A stretch of 64,000 nt of DNA from Sphingobacterium sp. UGAL515B_05 (lineage in GTDB: Bacteria; Bacteroidota; Bacteroidia; Sphingobacteriales; Sphingobacteriaceae), in assembly GCF_033097525.1 (NCBI RefSeq), contig NZ_CP109907.1, forward strand, positions 5,146,001-5,210,000. Reading direction: 5' to 3'. Position 1 is the first letter of the stretch; each line of letters begins with the position of its first letter. This document shows, one piece after another, positions 62,668-64,000 of the stretch. Below the pieces are notes generated by a model. The model saw nothing but the letters and a program-made list of their open reading frames with translations. It made no database searches and had not been told where the DNA came from. Both the position numbers and the translations under genes were made by a program.

Positions 62668-63639
62668 CTATAACTTATTAAGTTCTTCTTTTATCAGTGT
62701 TTCATTTAGTGGGACATATCCATTTTCAAGAAGCTGTGATTGCGCCTGTTTCTGAAGAACAAAAGAAATAAACTCCTTCAAAAGAAGGGATTCGGTCTTA
62801 TTGCGCGTCACAAAGGTTAACTCCCTAGAAGGCGGCGCAGGGTATCTCCCTGTCGCAACAGCCTCTGTCAATTCAGACAGCGTACCATAAAATTGCTCAT
62901 TGTCCTCAACATGTCTATTTTTATTCAGATCCAAAGGAACAACAGCAATACGGTCAAAAACCTTATTGGTTTTTAGATTGTAGACATAGTTAATATTATT
63001 GAACCCGATCCCATATATATCATCTTTAATAGCCTGTGCAATTCCAGGGTCTCCAAAAATTCCGATTCCTTGTAAGTCCTCTTGTTTATGCCCGAAAAAC
63101 TTGGCCCAGGTTTCCGCTGCCCCTGCAGCATCAGAACGAACATATACATTAATGGGATCCGCCGTGAACTCTGGGTCAATTTCCCGCCAGGTCTTAAACT
63201 TTCGATTCACAAAAATATCCAGTAATTCTTCACGGCTCAAACCACGCTTCAAAATAGCAGAATAATTAGGATTGTCAGGATTGATTGTACATATGACAGC
63301 ATCCTTGGCTACAATAATTGGAATCGCTCCTTTTTTTATTTCCTGCTCATGCAGGTCTCTCGATACCATTCCAATATCAACCATCCCCGTAAGCACATCA
63401 GCAATTCCTTTCCCTGCACCACCAGCAGAAATATTAAACCGAACATTTGGATGAATTTTTTTAAAATCTTCGCTCCACACAACCGCCAAAGGGTAAAGCG
63501 CAAAAGCTCCAGACAGTGAAATATTACCTTCAAAACCATGTTCCTTACTATATCCATTCTTTACTTTAGGCGCACAGGAAGTTAGTTTAAATACAATTAC
63601 AAAGCTTAAAATCAGAACTATGAAACACTTTCTCATCAT
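62668..63639 (-). CDS. pstS: Phosphate-binding lipoprotein PstS
   Basis: A 323-residue substrate-binding lipoprotein (lipobox LTSC, then APKVKNG). The PBP-like domain has SGAFALYPLAVVWSEDF, SAGGAGKGIADVLTGMVDIGMVSR (anion-binding Ser/Gly segment) and YVRSDAAGAAETWAKFFG. First gene of pstSCAB. A close relative such as sulfate or tungstate binding is possible: the neighbouring divergent gene is a sulfite reductase. Confidence 0.88.
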   Translation of the reverse strand: MMRKCFIVLILSFVIVFKLTSCAPKVKNGYSKEHGFEGNISLSGAFALYPLAVVWSEDFKKIHPNVRFNISAGGAGKGIADVLTGMVDIGMVSRDLHEQEIKKGAIPIIVAKDAVICTINPDNPNYSAILKRGLSREELLDIFVNRKFKTWREIDPEFTADPINVYVRSDAAGAAETWAKFFGHKQEDLQGIGIFGDPGIAQAIKDDIYGIGFNNINYVYNLKTNKVFDRIAVVPLDLNKNRHVEDNEQFYGTLSELTEAVATGRYPAPPSRELTFVTRNKTESLLLKEFISFVLQKQAQSQLLENGYVPLNETLIKEELNKL

Positions 63640-63784
63640 TACACCTAATAGTCTACAGGTTTTGTATATTAAATTTTATAGGGCAAATATATATTAATTT
63701 GGTAGAAATTATAGAATATTAAAAAAATATTTTTACATTTGACATCGAGAAAAGAATACTAAATCAATAGATTTTATTAGTTTT
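63640..63784. promoter_or_regulatory. Divergent promoter region, pst operon and sulfite reductase
   Basis: On the plus strand TACATTTG (63734-63741), 44 bases before the reductase start, matches the TAnnTTTG box. On the minus strand TATATTTG near 63684 matches it for pstS. The AT-rich middle may hold shared operators. Confidence 0.55.
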
Positions 63785-64000
63785 ATGCAAAGCTTCCGCA
63801 CAGAATTAGAAAACCCAGTCGTGGAAAGGGAAATTATCGAACTCGAAAAAAAGATTCGATTATTCCACGAAGGCAAGATCGCCGACGAGAAATTTAGATC
63901 GTTGCGCTTAGCTAGGGGGGTATATGGACAAAGACAACCTGGAGTTCAAATGGTTCGTATAAAACTTCCATTTGGAAAGGTCACGTTCAAGCAATTGCTT
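63785..64000 (+). CDS. Sulfite/nitrite reductase hemoprotein, N-terminal fragment
   Basis: The first 72 codons of a gene cut by the right edge. RSLRLARGVYGQRQPGVQMV and RIKLPFGKVTFKQL match the N-terminus of the ferredoxin-like half-domain of sulfite or nitrite reductases. A role in sulfate assimilation is likely. Divergent from pstS. Confidence 0.85.
   Translation, partial: MQSFRTELENPVVEREIIELEKKIRLFHEGKIADEKFRSLRLARGVYGQRQPGVQMVRIKLPFGKVTFKQLL

Overview
The window is chromosomal DNA from a Bacteroidota bacterium, most likely family Sphingobacteriaceae (Sphingobacterium or Pedobacter type). The evidence is FecI/FecR-controlled SusC/SusD genes, LytTR regulators, promoter -7 boxes of the TAnnTTTG type, a bacillithiol gene (bshB1), a DUF4294 protein, and the core cluster fur-purA-pabB next to a RelA/SpoT enzyme. 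Everything here is read from the sequence and from knowledge of the families; no database search was run.

Accessory region (1 to about 48,850). 1-3,153: the C-terminal end of an RHS-type polymorphic toxin with an HEFKH metallopeptidase-like tip, followed by candidate immunity genes. 3,257-8,747: a full-length LanB-type dehydratase without a cyclase or transporter, a convergent LytTR response regulator and sensor pair, a 51-residue Ser/Thr-rich peptide gene and a small secreted protein; this looks like an unusual RiPP locus. 8,787-17,063: a FecI-FecR-SusC-SusD-TlpA nutrient-uptake locus. 17,262-18,563: a small unknown gene and a membrane-anchored LytTR regulator. 18,909-23,883: an SOS-like mutagenesis cassette (XRE/S24 repressor, Y-family polymerase, DnaE-like polymerase) with an operator array. 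23,960-29,980: a UPF0489/arginase-fold protein, a DUF3883-KAP NTPase pair that looks like defence, and a secreted protein. 30,043-31,455: an SRAP (YedK/HMCES) gene and two small genes.

Mobile-element backbone (31,640-48,458). It holds ArdA antirestriction, two highly structured noncoding regions, a PRTRC cassette (proteins E, C, F, B and ThiF), a primase-like Toprim protein, a candidate oriT, a MobC-like protein, a MOBP-type relaxase and a VirD4/TraG coupling protein. Next come five tightly packed genes (42,628-46,352) with one deoxyribosyltransferase/TIR-like plus TPR protein, three TIR or TIR-like proteins and a double-SLATT membrane protein. A broken phosphoesterase gene and a tyrosine recombinase end the element beside a tRNA-Ser and a tRNA relic. 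No mating-pore genes are visible, so the element looks mobilizable, or it extends beyond the left edge.

Core region (48,863-64,000). It holds tRNA-Ser(GGA), a GreA/GreB-like protein, a BON lipoprotein, tcdA, a TatD hydrolase, pabB, purA, fur, relA/spoT, DUF4294, glutathione peroxidase, bshB1, a lipoprotein, pstSCAB and the start of a sulfite/nitrite reductase gene. The best candidate for an undescribed system is the multi-TIR/SLATT operon; the LanB/LytTR/peptide locus is second.
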